Source: Clostridium sp. UBA2485 (GTDB taxonomy: Bacteria; Bacillota; Clostridia; Clostridiales; Clostridiaceae). Taken from it: 64,000 nt of DNA. Below the pieces are notes generated by a model. The model was not told the DNA's origin and searched no databases. It worked only from the letters and a program-made list of their open reading frames with translations. Below are positions 51,933 through 61,321 of the stretch, piece after piece. Within the stretch, counting starts at the first letter, position 1. Each line of letters starts with the position of its first letter. The position numbers and the translations under genes are program-made. The DNA lies in assembly GCF_002341865.1 (NCBI RefSeq), contig NZ_DDOV01000084.1, forward strand, positions 15,793-79,792, read 5' to 3'.

Positions 51933-53702
51933 ATGAAACAAAAAGAAAAAAGTCCAATATTACTTCTATTAAAATGGGCAGGAAAGGATAAATATTATTT
52001 ATATTTGTCGGTAATTTTGTCACTGATTAGTGGCCTTAGCACAATGATTCCCTATTATGGTGTATATAAGATTATGGAAAATGTTTATAACAATACACTT
52101 TCTAAAGAAGTTTTGTTGTATTATGCAGTGTTGATTGCTGCGGCAGTTGCTATTCGTTTTATAATGTTTGGTATAGCCGGAGTACTGTCCCATAAAGGGG
52201 CTTATAATGCTCTATTTAAAGTGCGCTGCATGGTGGTAGATCATATGGCAAAGGTTTCTCTTGGGAATTTAAGTGAGAGAAACACCGGTGAAATTAAAAC
52301 CACATTAAATGAGGAGATTGAAAAGTTAGAACTATTTTTAGCACATCACTTGCCAGAACTCATTTATTATGTCAGTGGACCAATTGCAGTATTTATATAC
52401 CTTTGCACAGTAAATTGGAAGCTGGCATTGGTATCATTGATTCCTTTAGTTTTGGCCTTTGGATTGATGGCTATTATGTTCCGTGGAACAGATAAGATGA
52501 TGGAGCGAGCAAATCGTTCTATTTCAAATCTAAATTCCACTATGATTGAATATATTAGCGGAATGAAGCAGATTAAAGCTTACAATATGGGAAGTCATTC
52601 CTTTAAAAAATATTCTGGCGCTATTGAAGATGAGTATTCTATTTGGAAAGAAATGTCCCAAAGAATGGGACCACCTTATGCCGCTTATGTTGTTATTGTG
52701 GAGTGCGGATTATTACTTATGGTACCACTTGGAGGATTCTGGTTCTTAAAAAGTTCTTTAACTGCTAGTGCTTTTATTCTCTTTGCCTTTGTAGGCTCTT
52801 TGTATTTAACAGAACTGCGACCTTTGCAGGAACTTGGTTCCAGTTTTGCGCAGGTCCTCAATAGTATACGTAAAGCTGATGAAATTCTTCAAATACCTGC
52901 TTATGAGGGGGGAAGTGCTTTCCCTAAAAAGAGAGACATCGCAATTAATAATGTAAGCTTTGCTTATGATGGAAAAAATAATGTTCTGAAAGATTGTAAT
53001 TTAAACATTCAAGATGGAGAAAAAATCGCATTAGTTGGTCGTTCTGGTGCAGGAAAAAGCACTATAATTGAGTTAATTGCCCGTTTTTATGACATTGGAA
53101 AAGGTGAGATTTTAATTGGTGGAAAGAATGTAAAAGAAATTAATTATGAAGACTTGCTACAAAATGTTTCTGTTGTATTTCAAAAGACTTTCTTAACTAA
53201 GGATAGTGTTTTAGAAAACATTAGAATGGGAAGTAATGCCACTATTGAAGAGGTTCGTTCAGCGGCAAAAAAGGCGCAAATTGATGATTTTATTATGAAA
53301 CTTCCAAATGGATACAATACTCTTGTAGGAAGCTATGGATCTAGATTTTCAGGTGGTGAGAAACAAAGAATTGCAATAGCTCGTGCTATTCTAAAGAATG
53401 CTCCTATTTTGATTTTAGATGAAGCAACTTCTGCAGCAGATCCAGAAAATCAAGTAGAAATTGATAAGGCAATTCATAATCTTTGTAAAGGGAAAACAGT
53501 AATTATTGTAGCGCATAGATTAGGTGTTGTTCTTAAATGTGACAGGGTGGCTGTAGTAGAAAATAGTACAATTACCTCCGTTGGTACTCATGATGAGGTT
53601 CTTAAAAATAATCTCTATTATAGGCATGCATGGCAAGATTATGAGGAGGCACGTGGTATTACCTACAAGATAGAAGGAGGTGCGCTCTATGAATCCAAAT
53701 AA
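51933..53702 (+). CDS. half ABC transporter (type IV exporter fold), IrtA/YbtP-like
   Basis: A 589-residue protein: six-segment membrane domain (residues 20-310), then NBD with Walker A GRSGAGKST, signature FSGGEKQRIAIARA and Walker B ILILDEATSAAD. With the neighbour it would form a heterodimer. Similar pairs (YbtPQ, IrtAB) import ferric siderophores despite the exporter fold. ATG 51933 is preferred over GTG 51924, which abuts the SD. Confidence 0.85.
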   Translation: MKQKEKSPILLLLKWAGKDKYYLYLSVILSLISGLSTMIPYYGVYKIMENVYNNTLSKEVLLYYAVLIAAAVAIRFIMFGIAGVLSHKGAYNALFKVRCMVVDHMAKVSLGNLSERNTGEIKTTLNEEIEKLELFLAHHLPELIYYVSGPIAVFIYLCTVNWKLALVSLIPLVLAFGLMAIMFRGTDKMMERANRSISNLNSTMIEYISGMKQIKAYNMGSHSFKKYSGAIEDEYSIWKEMSQRMGPPYAAYVVIVECGLLLMVPLGGFWFLKSSLTASAFILFAFVGSLYLTELRPLQELGSSFAQVLNSIRKADEILQIPAYEGGSAFPKKRDIAINNVSFAYDGKNNVLKDCNLNIQDGEKIALVGRSGAGKSTIIELIARFYDIGKGEILIGGKNVKEINYEDLLQNVSVVFQKTFLTKDSVLENIRMGSNATIEEVRSAAKKAQIDDFIMKLPNGYNTLVGSYGSRFSGGEKQRIAIARAILKNAPILILDEATSAADPENQVEIDKAIHNLCKGKTVIIVAHRLGVVLKCDRVAVVENSTITSVGTHDEVLKNNLYYRHAWQDYEEARGITYKIEGGALYESK

Positions 53703-55413
53703 AGTGATGAAAAAGAATGGAAGATTCTACTTGTCTATGGCACTCAATATGCTAGAAGGATTGTTATCTGGATGTAATTTTATGATGCTTTATTATTCTA
53801 TTCAGGCGCTGTGGAACCATGATTTAAATATAAAATTACTTCTTTCTTTAACCGGTGGTCTTGCACTTGTATTCACTATTCGATTAATTTCCTATAGTAT
53901 TGGTTATACTCAGGGACAAATTGGTGGAGCTAATGTAAGTCGGAATATACGTTTATTTTTAGGTGATAAAATTAAAAAAATATCCTTAGCTCGTTTTACA
54001 AAAGGACAAACAGGTGAATACATCAATGTTGTGACTAGTAATGTTAATAACTATGAAAAGATTCTCACTCATAAATCTGGAGATATTGTAAAAAATATAG
54101 TACTTTCTCTTATGGTTATTTTATTTATGGGAAGTGTTTATTCTCCAGTTGGGCTAATTCTGCTCATTGCTAATTTAATGGTTATACCAGCCTTATGGTT
54201 ATCTTTCCGAGCCGTAAAAAAATATGGAAGTGAGAAAAATCAAATTCTAGCAGATAATGTGAGCAATATTGTAGAATATATTACAGGTATACAAACATTC
54301 CGTGCCTATGGTATTGGAGGAACGAAGAATAAAGCTGTTACAGATTCAATGAGATCCTATAGTAATGTGAGTTATGTATATGAAAAAAAAGTTATACCTA
54401 TTGGTGTTACATTTAACATCATTGCATGGTGCAGCCTACCAGCAACTATTATTGCTGCGGGAAATGCTTGGATGTCTGGAATACTAGATACCGCTGCTTT
54501 TCTGATGGTTAGTATGATCCCAATTTTTGTATCAAAGCTAGCAGGAACTATTTTTATTGATTGTACATCATATAAAAACTTAATGATTTCTAAAGGAAAG
54601 ATTACTCAGATTATCAATGAACAGGAAGAAAGAAAATCAGATGTTATATTTACACCTAAAGCTCATGATATATGTTTTGAAGATGTGAACTTTTCTTATG
54701 TGGAGGGGGAGCCGATCCTTACTGGAGTTAATTTTACAGCGGAAGATAAAAAACTAACTGCAATTGTTGGAGATTCTGGATCTGGTAAATCTACAATTCT
54801 AAATCTTATTTCTAAATACTATGAACCACAGGCTGGAGATATTAAAATTGGAGGAATATCTATCAATGATATAAATTCAGAAAAAGTTTTGAGTCAGATT
54901 TCAATGGTTGATCAGGATGTATTTTTATTTAATGATACCATTAAGAATAATATACGTTATGCTCGTCCTTCAGCCACCGACGCAGAAATTGTGGAAGCTT
55001 GCAAACTAGCAAACTGTACTAACTTTATTGAAAAATTGGAAAAGGGATATGATACGCCTGTAGGAGAAAACGGCAACCAGATTTCAGGTGGTGAAAGGCA
55101 AAGAATTTCTATTGCTCGTGCTATTTTGAAAAATAGTCCAATCATACTTTTGGATGAAGCAACAGCTTCTTTAGATATTGAGAATGAGCTAGCAGTAAAA
55201 GAGGCAATTTTAAATCTTTTGAAAGCTAAAAAGACAGTGATTATGATTGCTCATACACTCTCAATTATTAAAAATGCTGATAAAATTCTTGTAGTTTCAA
55301 ATGGTAAAGTTATAGAACAGGGAACACATAGTGAATTAATAAAGAAGCGAGGAAAGTATAATGCCATGTGGCAAGCAGAAGAACAAATTTATAGAATTAA
55401 GGAAAATGCTTAA
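53689..55413 (+). CDS. half ABC transporter (type IV exporter fold), IrtB/YbtQ-like
   Basis: A 574-residue partner: membrane domain followed by NBD with Walker A GDSGSGKST, signature ISGGERQRISIARA and Walker B IILLDEATASLD. Its start lies inside the previous gene (14-base overlap) with an AGGAGGTG SD, so expression is coupled. In combination with the ECF genes this matches the import part of the equibactin-type loci (my recollection of eqbH-L), without the synthetase genes. Confidence 0.85.
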   Translation: MNPNKVMKKNGRFYLSMALNMLEGLLSGCNFMMLYYSIQALWNHDLNIKLLLSLTGGLALVFTIRLISYSIGYTQGQIGGANVSRNIRLFLGDKIKKISLARFTKGQTGEYINVVTSNVNNYEKILTHKSGDIVKNIVLSLMVILFMGSVYSPVGLILLIANLMVIPALWLSFRAVKKYGSEKNQILADNVSNIVEYITGIQTFRAYGIGGTKNKAVTDSMRSYSNVSYVYEKKVIPIGVTFNIIAWCSLPATIIAAGNAWMSGILDTAAFLMVSMIPIFVSKLAGTIFIDCTSYKNLMISKGKITQIINEQEERKSDVIFTPKAHDICFEDVNFSYVEGEPILTGVNFTAEDKKLTAIVGDSGSGKSTILNLISKYYEPQAGDIKIGGISINDINSEKVLSQISMVDQDVFLFNDTIKNNIRYARPSATDAEIVEACKLANCTNFIEKLEKGYDTPVGENGNQISGGERQRISIARAILKNSPIILLDEATASLDIENELAVKEAILNLLKAKKTVIMIAHTLSIIKNADKILVVSNGKVIEQGTHSELIKKRGKYNAMWQAEEQIYRIKENA

Positions 55414-55490
55414 AAATCATCTTTAATAATTTAATAGAATAAAAATGATTATTTAGTATTGAGATTAATAATAAACTATATTTATATGAA

Positions 55491-55533
55491 AAATGGCGAT
55501 TTTATAATTGTAATTAAAATCGCTATTTCTTTG
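55491..55533 (+). terminator. terminator of the uptake operon
   Basis: AAATGGCGATTTTA (55491-55504) and TAAAATCGCTATTT (55515-55528), 14-bp stem with one G-U pair and T-containing tail. Confidence 0.75.
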
Positions 55534-55630
55534 ATATATAATTTAAAAGAAAAAGGATAGTTATAGAGATCTATATTAAATAAAGGAGAGTCTATACAAT
55601 CCATAATAAAATTTTTACAATGAATGCAAA

Positions 55631-55791
55631 TTAAGAATGAATAATGAAGAATTATGGTTAAAACTCCACCGTCAGAGCCTTTGGAGTTTTTTAAAATAAA
55701 CTCCATTTTAGAAATTCACTAACAGTGAATTTCATCCTGAATCTTTCATTTTTAATTATTAATCCTTAATTTCCAAGGGGTTAATCTGTTT
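55631..55791. repeat. family C repeat, long copy
   Basis: GAATTATGGTTAAAACTCCA, CCGTCAGAGCC, TTTGGAGTTTTTT matches 3940-3995. Then comes GAAATTCACT-AACA-GTGAATTTC and a right end (TTTTAATTATTAATCCTTAA, 55750-55770) that is an imperfect complement of the left end. The remainder of 55414-55979 shows no gene. Confidence 0.65.
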
Positions 55792-55979
55792 TTATAGAAG
55801 ATTTATTTTTCAGAGTATATATTAAGTTTTTACATTGTATTCCTATAAAACTACTTGTTCATCTAAAATTAATAGGTTTATTTCTCAATTTATAATAAAA
55901 TAGAAATTAATAAATAGGTAATTATGGAGATAATCGTTTTAAGTTTATTATAAAAAATATTAATTTTAGGGGTGAAAAT

Positions 55980-56618
55980 ATGAAGCTGTTATATGGTACA
56001 TCTAATCCAGCAAAATTGGCACATATGAAAAAAGTCCTTGAAGGATTAGATATTGAAATTATAGGATTAAAGGATATTAATTTAAAGTTTGATGAAATAG
56101 ATGAAAGTGGTAATGAGCCACTAGAAAATGCTAGGATTAAAGCTCTTGCATATTATAAGACTTATAAAAGTCCAGTATTTTCTTGTGACTCAGGACTGTA
56201 CATAGAAGGATTAAGTAAAGAAAATCAACCTGGAGTACATGTTAGAAGAGTGAATGGAAAAAGCTTAGATGATGAGGAAATGATAGATTACTATAGCTCC
56301 TTAGCTAGAAAGTTAGGAGGACAAGCAAAGGCAAGATATAAAAATGGTATATGTCTAGTGATGGATGATAAAAATATATTTGAATATGATGGGGAAGATA
56401 TAGGAACAGGAAGTTTTATAATATCTTCAAAACCTCATGAAAAAAGAAATGAAGGATTCCCTTTAGATTCTCTTTCAGTAGATATAGAAAGTAATATGTA
56501 TTATATTGATATAGAGAATAATAAGAAAAATAAAGATGATAATATTCAGAATAAAGGATTTAGAGAATTTTTTAAGAGAACGGCATTAAGGCATCTTGAA
56601 AAAATATCTAGTCAGTAG
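55980..56618 (+). CDS. RdgB/HAM1-like non-canonical purine NTP pyrophosphatase
   Basis: A 212-residue protein with the HAM1 pattern: LLYGTSNPAKLAHMKKVLEG, ESGNEPLENARIKALAYY, and the catalytic FSCDSGLYIEGLSKENQPGVHVRR. It would hydrolyse XTP/dITP. The C-terminal third is more divergent (SKPHEKRNEGFPLDSLSVD, a lengthened tail) than in housekeeping RdgB, so it is probably an accessory paralogue. ATG 55980 behind AGGGGTG. Confidence 0.8.
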   Translation: MKLLYGTSNPAKLAHMKKVLEGLDIEIIGLKDINLKFDEIDESGNEPLENARIKALAYYKTYKSPVFSCDSGLYIEGLSKENQPGVHVRRVNGKSLDDEEMIDYYSSLARKLGGQAKARYKNGICLVMDDKNIFEYDGEDIGTGSFIISSKPHEKRNEGFPLDSLSVDIESNMYYIDIENNKKNKDDNIQNKGFREFFKRTALRHLEKISSQ

Positions 56619-56624
56619 ATTAGA

Positions 56625-56643
56625 TTATTTTATTTCAGATGCC
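56625..56643. repeat. family B half-copy, reverse orientation
   Basis: TTATTTTATTTCAGATGCC is the right arm of the hairpin at 6800-6817, without its partner. It sits seven bases after the RdgB-like stop and before the converging next gene. Confidence 0.7.
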
Positions 56644-56650
56644 ATATTTA

Positions 56651-57580
56651 TTATAATTCTAGTATAGCGGTTTTTATGTGATCTTCAATATCTGCTATGA
56701 TTTTAAGTGTATCAGCTACATCGTCTAAGCGATTTAATGTTGCTAGTGTTTGGCATTTGCCAAATAATCTAGATTGTTTTTCTTTTAGTGTTGATATTAC
56801 ACCATTTCGATTATTAAAATATTTTGCGAAATCTTGTGCTCTTCTTGCTGCTAATGGAAAGGCAAAATATATTAAATGAGACATTTCTCGATTCGTAATT
56901 TTTTTGTTTTTAAACTCGGTTGCTTTTATATTTATTGCTTCTTTTCCAAAAGGCATTTTAGATTTTTCCATTGCCTTTTGTTGATTTATATATATGGTTT
57001 TAAAATTGTTAACTGCTCTTAAAAAAATCTCATCTTCACTTAGATTTAATTCTTTCTTAGGAGAAAACCAGTAATGATAAGGTCCTTTTTTACAGTGTAT
57101 TTTATCAGCTTTCCAAGCTAAATCTAATTGACTTAAAGATAATGATACAAAAGGGTAACCATGTGGATCATGCAATAATATTTCATTGTTATCCATTTGT
57201 AAGGCTAAGACATAATGATCAGATCCACTTAGATATTTATGATTTGGTAAATATGTTAAGAATCCCATATCTAAAGGTCCTAACATAACCGGATAAATAG
57301 ATAGAACTTTTAAAAATTCTTCTAAGGGAAGTTCATCTCCATAATTGCTAACTCTTTCATTTATAGTAAAACCTAATGAATGAAATACTGCATTAATTGC
57401 TACATCTGGAGTAGTTATAGAGTTATCAAAAAACAGTAAACCATCTTCTATAGAAGCACCTAATGAAAATCCTGTAAGCACTTCTATTAAAGCAGGACAT
57501 ACATCTTCATCTATTGTAGATAATAACATAGAAGCGGAGTTAGAATAACAATATGAACCATTTCCTCTATATGAAATCAT
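56651..57580 (-). CDS. C39/BtrH-like papain-fold protein
   Basis: A 309-residue protein. The N-terminal half shows a Cys-His-Asp layout typical of C39 or BtrH-type folds: GSYCYSNSASMLLST (Cys at 11), HKYLSGSDHYVLALQ (His), and LLHDPHGYPF (Asp). The C-terminal 130 residues are helical (REMSHLIYFAFPLAARRAQD). It could be a peptidase or an acyl/amide transferase. No signal peptide. ATG 57578-57580 behind AGGATTG. Confidence 0.6.
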   Translation of the reverse strand: MISYRGNGSYCYSNSASMLLSTIDEDVCPALIEVLTGFSLGASIEDGLLFFDNSITTPDVAINAVFHSLGFTINERVSNYGDELPLEEFLKVLSIYPVMLGPLDMGFLTYLPNHKYLSGSDHYVLALQMDNNEILLHDPHGYPFVSLSLSQLDLAWKADKIHCKKGPYHYWFSPKKELNLSEDEIFLRAVNNFKTIYINQQKAMEKSKMPFGKEAINIKATEFKNKKITNREMSHLIYFAFPLAARRAQDFAKYFNNRNGVISTLKEKQSRLFGKCQTLATLNRLDDVADTLKIIADIEDHIKTAILEL

Positions 57581-57605
57581 GTAATCAATCCTTTCAATTA
57601 ATATA

Positions 57606-57971
57606 TTATTTACCTACTAATACAAACACATTTTTATCTGGAGCTTCCAACACTGCAACATGACCAGATTCAGTTTTAAAAGGTTCTCTAATCCAATCCA
57701 CATTAGGATTTTTACTTAGGTTATTGTATGTCTCTATAACATCATCTACATATATTTCTATATCTGTTACATTGATATCATCATTATTTTGAAGAACAAG
57801 CTCTGAGCTATTTTTTTCAGGAAACTTTAATCCAATCAGTATCCAAAGTTTACCATTATCTAACTTTCTTTCAATTTTCCAATTTTCTTTTAAACCTAAA
57901 GTGGTATAAAAATCAACAGAACTTTTGATATCAGAAGTATAAAGGGATACACATTCTAATCTTTTAAACAT
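57606..57971 (-). CDS. VOC (glyoxalase/bleomycin-resistance) family protein
   Basis: A 121-residue protein with two beta-alpha-beta modules: LECVSLYTSDIKSSVDFYTTLG and VTDIEIYVDDVIETYNNLSK, then GHVAVLEAPDKNVFVLVG. VOC proteins bind metals or sequester toxic compounds; the function of this one is unknown. AGGAGG SD. It is divergent from the WYL regulator at 58101, its probable controller. Confidence 0.82.
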   Translation of the reverse strand: MFKRLECVSLYTSDIKSSVDFYTTLGLKENWKIERKLDNGKLWILIGLKFPEKNSSELVLQNNDDINVTDIEIYVDDVIETYNNLSKNPNVDWIREPFKTESGHVAVLEAPDKNVFVLVGK

Positions 57972-58100
57972 AATTTAACCTCCTAATTAATAATTTTTTT
58001 ATTATCAATATAAATGTAACATGTATTTATGACAACTATTGACGTATTTATTATAAGAAGACTATAATGAGTAAAAAAACATATTCTAGGAGCTAAAATT

Positions 58101-59045
58101 ATGAATAAATCTAAACGATTAGTAGATTTAATAATTGTTATTAATAGAAAACAAAACTTTACAGCAAAGGAATTAGCAGAGGAATTTGGAGTTTCAATAC
58201 GTACAATACAAAGAGATTTGAAAGATTTAGAAGATCTAGGGGTTCCCTTATATACAGAACTTGGAGCTAAAGGTGGATATAGATTATTAAATAAAAAGAT
58301 ATTACCTCCTATAGCATTTACAGAAAATGAAGCTATAGCAATGTTTTTTGCTTATCAGTCTCTTCAAAATTATGAATCATTACCTTTTGAAGATGATACT
58401 ATATCTGCATTAAATAAGTTTTATAATTATCTTCCAGATAATACGAAAGATAAAATTGATGTAATGAGAAACAGAGTTTTATTTTGGATACCAAGAAGAA
58501 ATGAAGAAAATCCATACTTAAAATTTATTCTAGAAGCAGTAATTCAAAGAAGTGTTTTATCAATTAAATATGAATCTATGAGTGGAATTAGTTATAGAGA
58601 AATTTTACCTATTGGTATATATTCGCATAATGGCTATTGGTACTGCCCAGCATTTTGTTTAAAGAAACAATCTTACAGATTATTTCGAGTTGACTATATT
58701 AAATCAGTAAGTATAAATGAAGATACAACTGTAGAAAAAGACATTAGCAATATAACTTTAAAAGATTGGTTTGAACCATCAAAGCCTAAAGAAACTGTAA
58801 GGCTAAAAGTAAGGCTTTCTAAAAAAGGAGTTAGAAAGTGTCAGCTAGAACCGTGGATGGATAAAAAAATAAAAATTAATGATGATGGCACTGGGATTAT
58901 TGATACAACTATAGATATAAGGGACATAGACTATTATTCAGATTTTTTATTAGGTGTAGGTACAGATGCAATTGTTGAGTCACCTAAAGAAGTAGTTGAT
59001 TTAATTTTAGAGAAGATAGATAAAATTAAAAATAATTATAGGTAA
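58101..59045 (+). CDS. YafY-type HTH-WYL transcriptional regulator
   Basis: A 314-residue protein: N-terminal HTH_11 (VDLIIVINRKQNFTAKELAE, EFGVSIRTIQRDLKDLEDLG) and a WYL domain (LSIKYESMSGISYREILPIG, YWYCPAFCLKKQSYRLFRVD), plus a C-terminal WCX region. ATG 58101 behind AGGAGC. It is divergent from the VOC gene with a 129-base gap. The ligand is unknown. Confidence 0.88.
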   Translation: MNKSKRLVDLIIVINRKQNFTAKELAEEFGVSIRTIQRDLKDLEDLGVPLYTELGAKGGYRLLNKKILPPIAFTENEAIAMFFAYQSLQNYESLPFEDDTISALNKFYNYLPDNTKDKIDVMRNRVLFWIPRRNEENPYLKFILEAVIQRSVLSIKYESMSGISYREILPIGIYSHNGYWYCPAFCLKKQSYRLFRVDYIKSVSINEDTTVEKDISNITLKDWFEPSKPKETVRLKVRLSKKGVRKCQLEPWMDKKIKINDDGTGIIDTTIDIRDIDYYSDFLLGVGTDAIVESPKEVVDLILEKIDKIKNNYR

Positions 59046-59057
59046 AGTTAAATAATA

Positions 59058-59663
59058 CACAATTCATAATTAAGGTTGAAATTATTTTATCCAATCTAAT
59101 TTCTTTAATAGATTTTTGTAGCGGCGAACATTGTTCGCCGCTACAGTTAGATGATTGATAATTAATATGGAATTTAATTTTGACTAGCAATACAATTGCT
59201 AGTTTTTCCACAATTCTTCATTGTCAATCGTCAATCCTCAATTGTATAAGGGTTCCTCTGAGGTGCAGTATGGTTTGGAGCAAAAATTAGCGGATTTATG
59301 CTAATACTATGGAGAGACGCAATGTTATTAAAATATTGTTTAATGATGCAAATATAGTATCATACCATACTGCACCCCAGAGGCTTTATCAATGCACAAT
59401 TCAAAATTGGCAATTGACAATTATGGTGAAAATTATTTTTAAATAAAATAATTTCTGTAAAGGATTTTTTTGACTAGCAATGCAGTTGCTAGTTACCGTA
59501 GGGGCGAGCAGTGTTCGCCAGTTCCTTTTGAATGTATCCTATAATTGAATATTAATGCAATAATATGTGGCGAACACTGTTCGCCGCTACAGTTAAATAA
59601 TTCAAAATTTCTCAGTTTCCATTAAGAAATATCCATAATTGTGCATTTTGCATTATGAATTAA
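59058..59663. repeat. large mosaic field of dispersed repeats (families D, E and palindromes)
   Basis: Modules in order: family D core (AATTTCTTTAATAGATTTTT near 59097), a perfect GTAGCGGCGAAC-ATT-GTTCGCCGCTAC hairpin (59118-59144), CTAGCAATACAATTGCTAG (59183-59201), a CTGAGGTGCAGTATGG unit (59258-59273) with its inverted partner CCATACTGCACCCCAGAGG (59363-59381), family D again, CTAGCAATGCAGTTGCTAG (59472-59490), a larger palindrome of GGCGAGCAGTGTTCGCC and GGCGAACACTGTTCGCC (59504-59589), and a TTTCTCAG unit to 59663. No gene is present. Confidence 0.75.
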
Positions 59664-59665
59664 GC

Positions 59666-61042
59666 TTATATACATTCTTTTTCTTCAGTTATTTTATCTT
59701 TTAGATCAATAATATTATTTTGCCACTTACCTTTTTTATAAGTTATAAATCCAAGGATATCTGCTAAAAGCCATCCAATAGGTATGGACCACCAAATACC
59801 TTTTTGTCCAATATATGAAATAGAAGAAAGAGAGTATGCCATTAGTACACGGGTACCAAGAGATACTATTGTTAATACCACAGACATTGTAAGATTACCT
59901 ACACCTCTAAAGAAACCATAGAACATAAAAAGAAAGCCAATTAACATATAAAATATTCCAACTACAGATATATACTCAACACCAGTTTCTATTACTTTCA
60001 CCTCACTTGAGTCAACGAATATTTTCATGAGATATTCTGATGACATTAAAATCAAAATAGATGAAATAATACAGAAAACAATAATTATTTTAATAGCAGA
60101 TTTTACCCCTTCATGTACTCTTTCTTTTTTACCTGCTCCTACGTTTTGAGCTACATAAGTTGAAAAGGCATTACCAAAATCTTGAACAGGGAGATATGCA
60201 AGTGAATCAACCTTCCCAGCAGCAGTAAAAGCTGCTATTACATCCGCACCGAATGTGTTAACAAGACCTTGCACAGCTACCATACCTATAGACATAATAG
60301 ACTGTTGTATAGAAGTTAAGAAACTATACTTCGCTATGACTGGGAAAATTGTACGATCAAATACAAATTCTTTTTTTTTCATTCTTAGTATGGGAACTTT
60401 TGAAAAAGCGTATATTAAACTTAAAATTGAGGCAATAGCTTGAGCTATAACGGTAGCATATGCAACTCCTGCAACGCCCATTTTAAAATTTAAAACAAAT
60501 ACAAGATCCAATACTATATTGATAATACAAGCAATAACTAAAAAATATAAAGATGTTTTTGAATCACCTAATGCTCTTAGTAGTGATGCTATTGCATTGT
60601 ATAAAAATGTAAATATTAATCCGGCAAAAACAATCTTAAGATAAGAAGTGGAGTCTTCTAATATTTCCACTGGAGTTTTAATCAGTATTAAAAGGGGTTT
60701 TGTAAATAAAAACGTTAAAATTGATAAAAGTACAGTAAATATAAACATAAAAATAAAAGATGTTGAAACTACACGTTTTAACCCTTCATAGTCTTCAGCA
60801 CCAAAATATTGAGAAATGACAATGGAACTTCCCATACATAGTCCAATTATTAATAAAGTAATAAAGTTCATAAGTGAAAAAGATGATCCAACAGCAGCAA
60901 GGGCATTCTTACCTACAAATCTACCAACTACGATAGAATCAACCATATTATATACTTGTTGAAATATATTTCCTATAAGCATTGGAAATGCAAAGTTTAA
61001 TATAAGTTTTGTTGGATTTCCTTTTTTCATATCCATTACCAT
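59666..61042 (-). CDS. MATE family efflux transporter
   Basis: A 458-residue protein with 12 membrane segments and MATE marks: ILNFAFPMLIGNIFQQVYNM, DSIVVGRFVGKNALAAVGSS, and ALGDSKTSLYFLVIACIINI. It exports drugs or organic cations by Na+ or H+ antiport. The ATG ending at 61042 is preferred because the upstream ATG (61051) abuts the AGGAGT SD. It is divergent from the LysR gene. Confidence 0.9.
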   Translation of the reverse strand: MVMDMKKGNPTKLILNFAFPMLIGNIFQQVYNMVDSIVVGRFVGKNALAAVGSSFSLMNFITLLIIGLCMGSSIVISQYFGAEDYEGLKRVVSTSFIFMFIFTVLLSILTFLFTKPLLILIKTPVEILEDSTSYLKIVFAGLIFTFLYNAIASLLRALGDSKTSLYFLVIACIINIVLDLVFVLNFKMGVAGVAYATVIAQAIASILSLIYAFSKVPILRMKKKEFVFDRTIFPVIAKYSFLTSIQQSIMSIGMVAVQGLVNTFGADVIAAFTAAGKVDSLAYLPVQDFGNAFSTYVAQNVGAGKKERVHEGVKSAIKIIIVFCIISSILILMSSEYLMKIFVDSSEVKVIETGVEYISVVGIFYMLIGFLFMFYGFFRGVGNLTMSVVLTIVSLGTRVLMAYSLSSISYIGQKGIWWSIPIGWLLADILGFITYKKGKWQNNIIDLKDKITEEKECI

Positions 61043-61090
61043 AGTGAGCATACTCCTTTATTTTAAAATAATATTTATAAATAAAAAGTT

Positions 61091-61118
61091 TTAGTTATAA
61101 ACTAAAGATTATAACTAA
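61091..61118. repeat. 10-bp inverted repeat between MATE and LysR genes
   Basis: TTAGTTATAA (61091-61100) and TTATAACTAA (61109-61118), 8-base spacer, exact match. It sits 49 bases upstream of the MATE start codon on that gene's side, where a promoter operator would be. Confidence 0.5.
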
Positions 61119-61281
61119 AGTTTTTTAGTAGAGATTTTATTATTATATAAAGAGAGAGATTTCTTTTATATAATTTTATTTTGTTAAGTTTATAAGGTAA
61201 TGCAATAAGCAAAATTGTATTCAAATACCAAATTTATGGTAACATATAAATAAATATATGGAAAATATTATTTTTATTTGG

Positions 61282-61306
61282 CTTACATATGTTTTTCATA
61301 TGTAAG
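61282..61306 (+). repeat. 10-bp palindrome just before the LysR SD
   Basis: CTTACATATG, TTTTT loop, CATATGTAAG, exact. Its right arm ends at the SD (GTGGGAG, 61307-61313), so a stem in the mRNA could hinder ribosome binding; or it is an autoregulatory operator. No T-run follows, so it is not a terminator. Confidence 0.5.
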
Positions 61307-61321
61307 GTGGGAGATATAATT

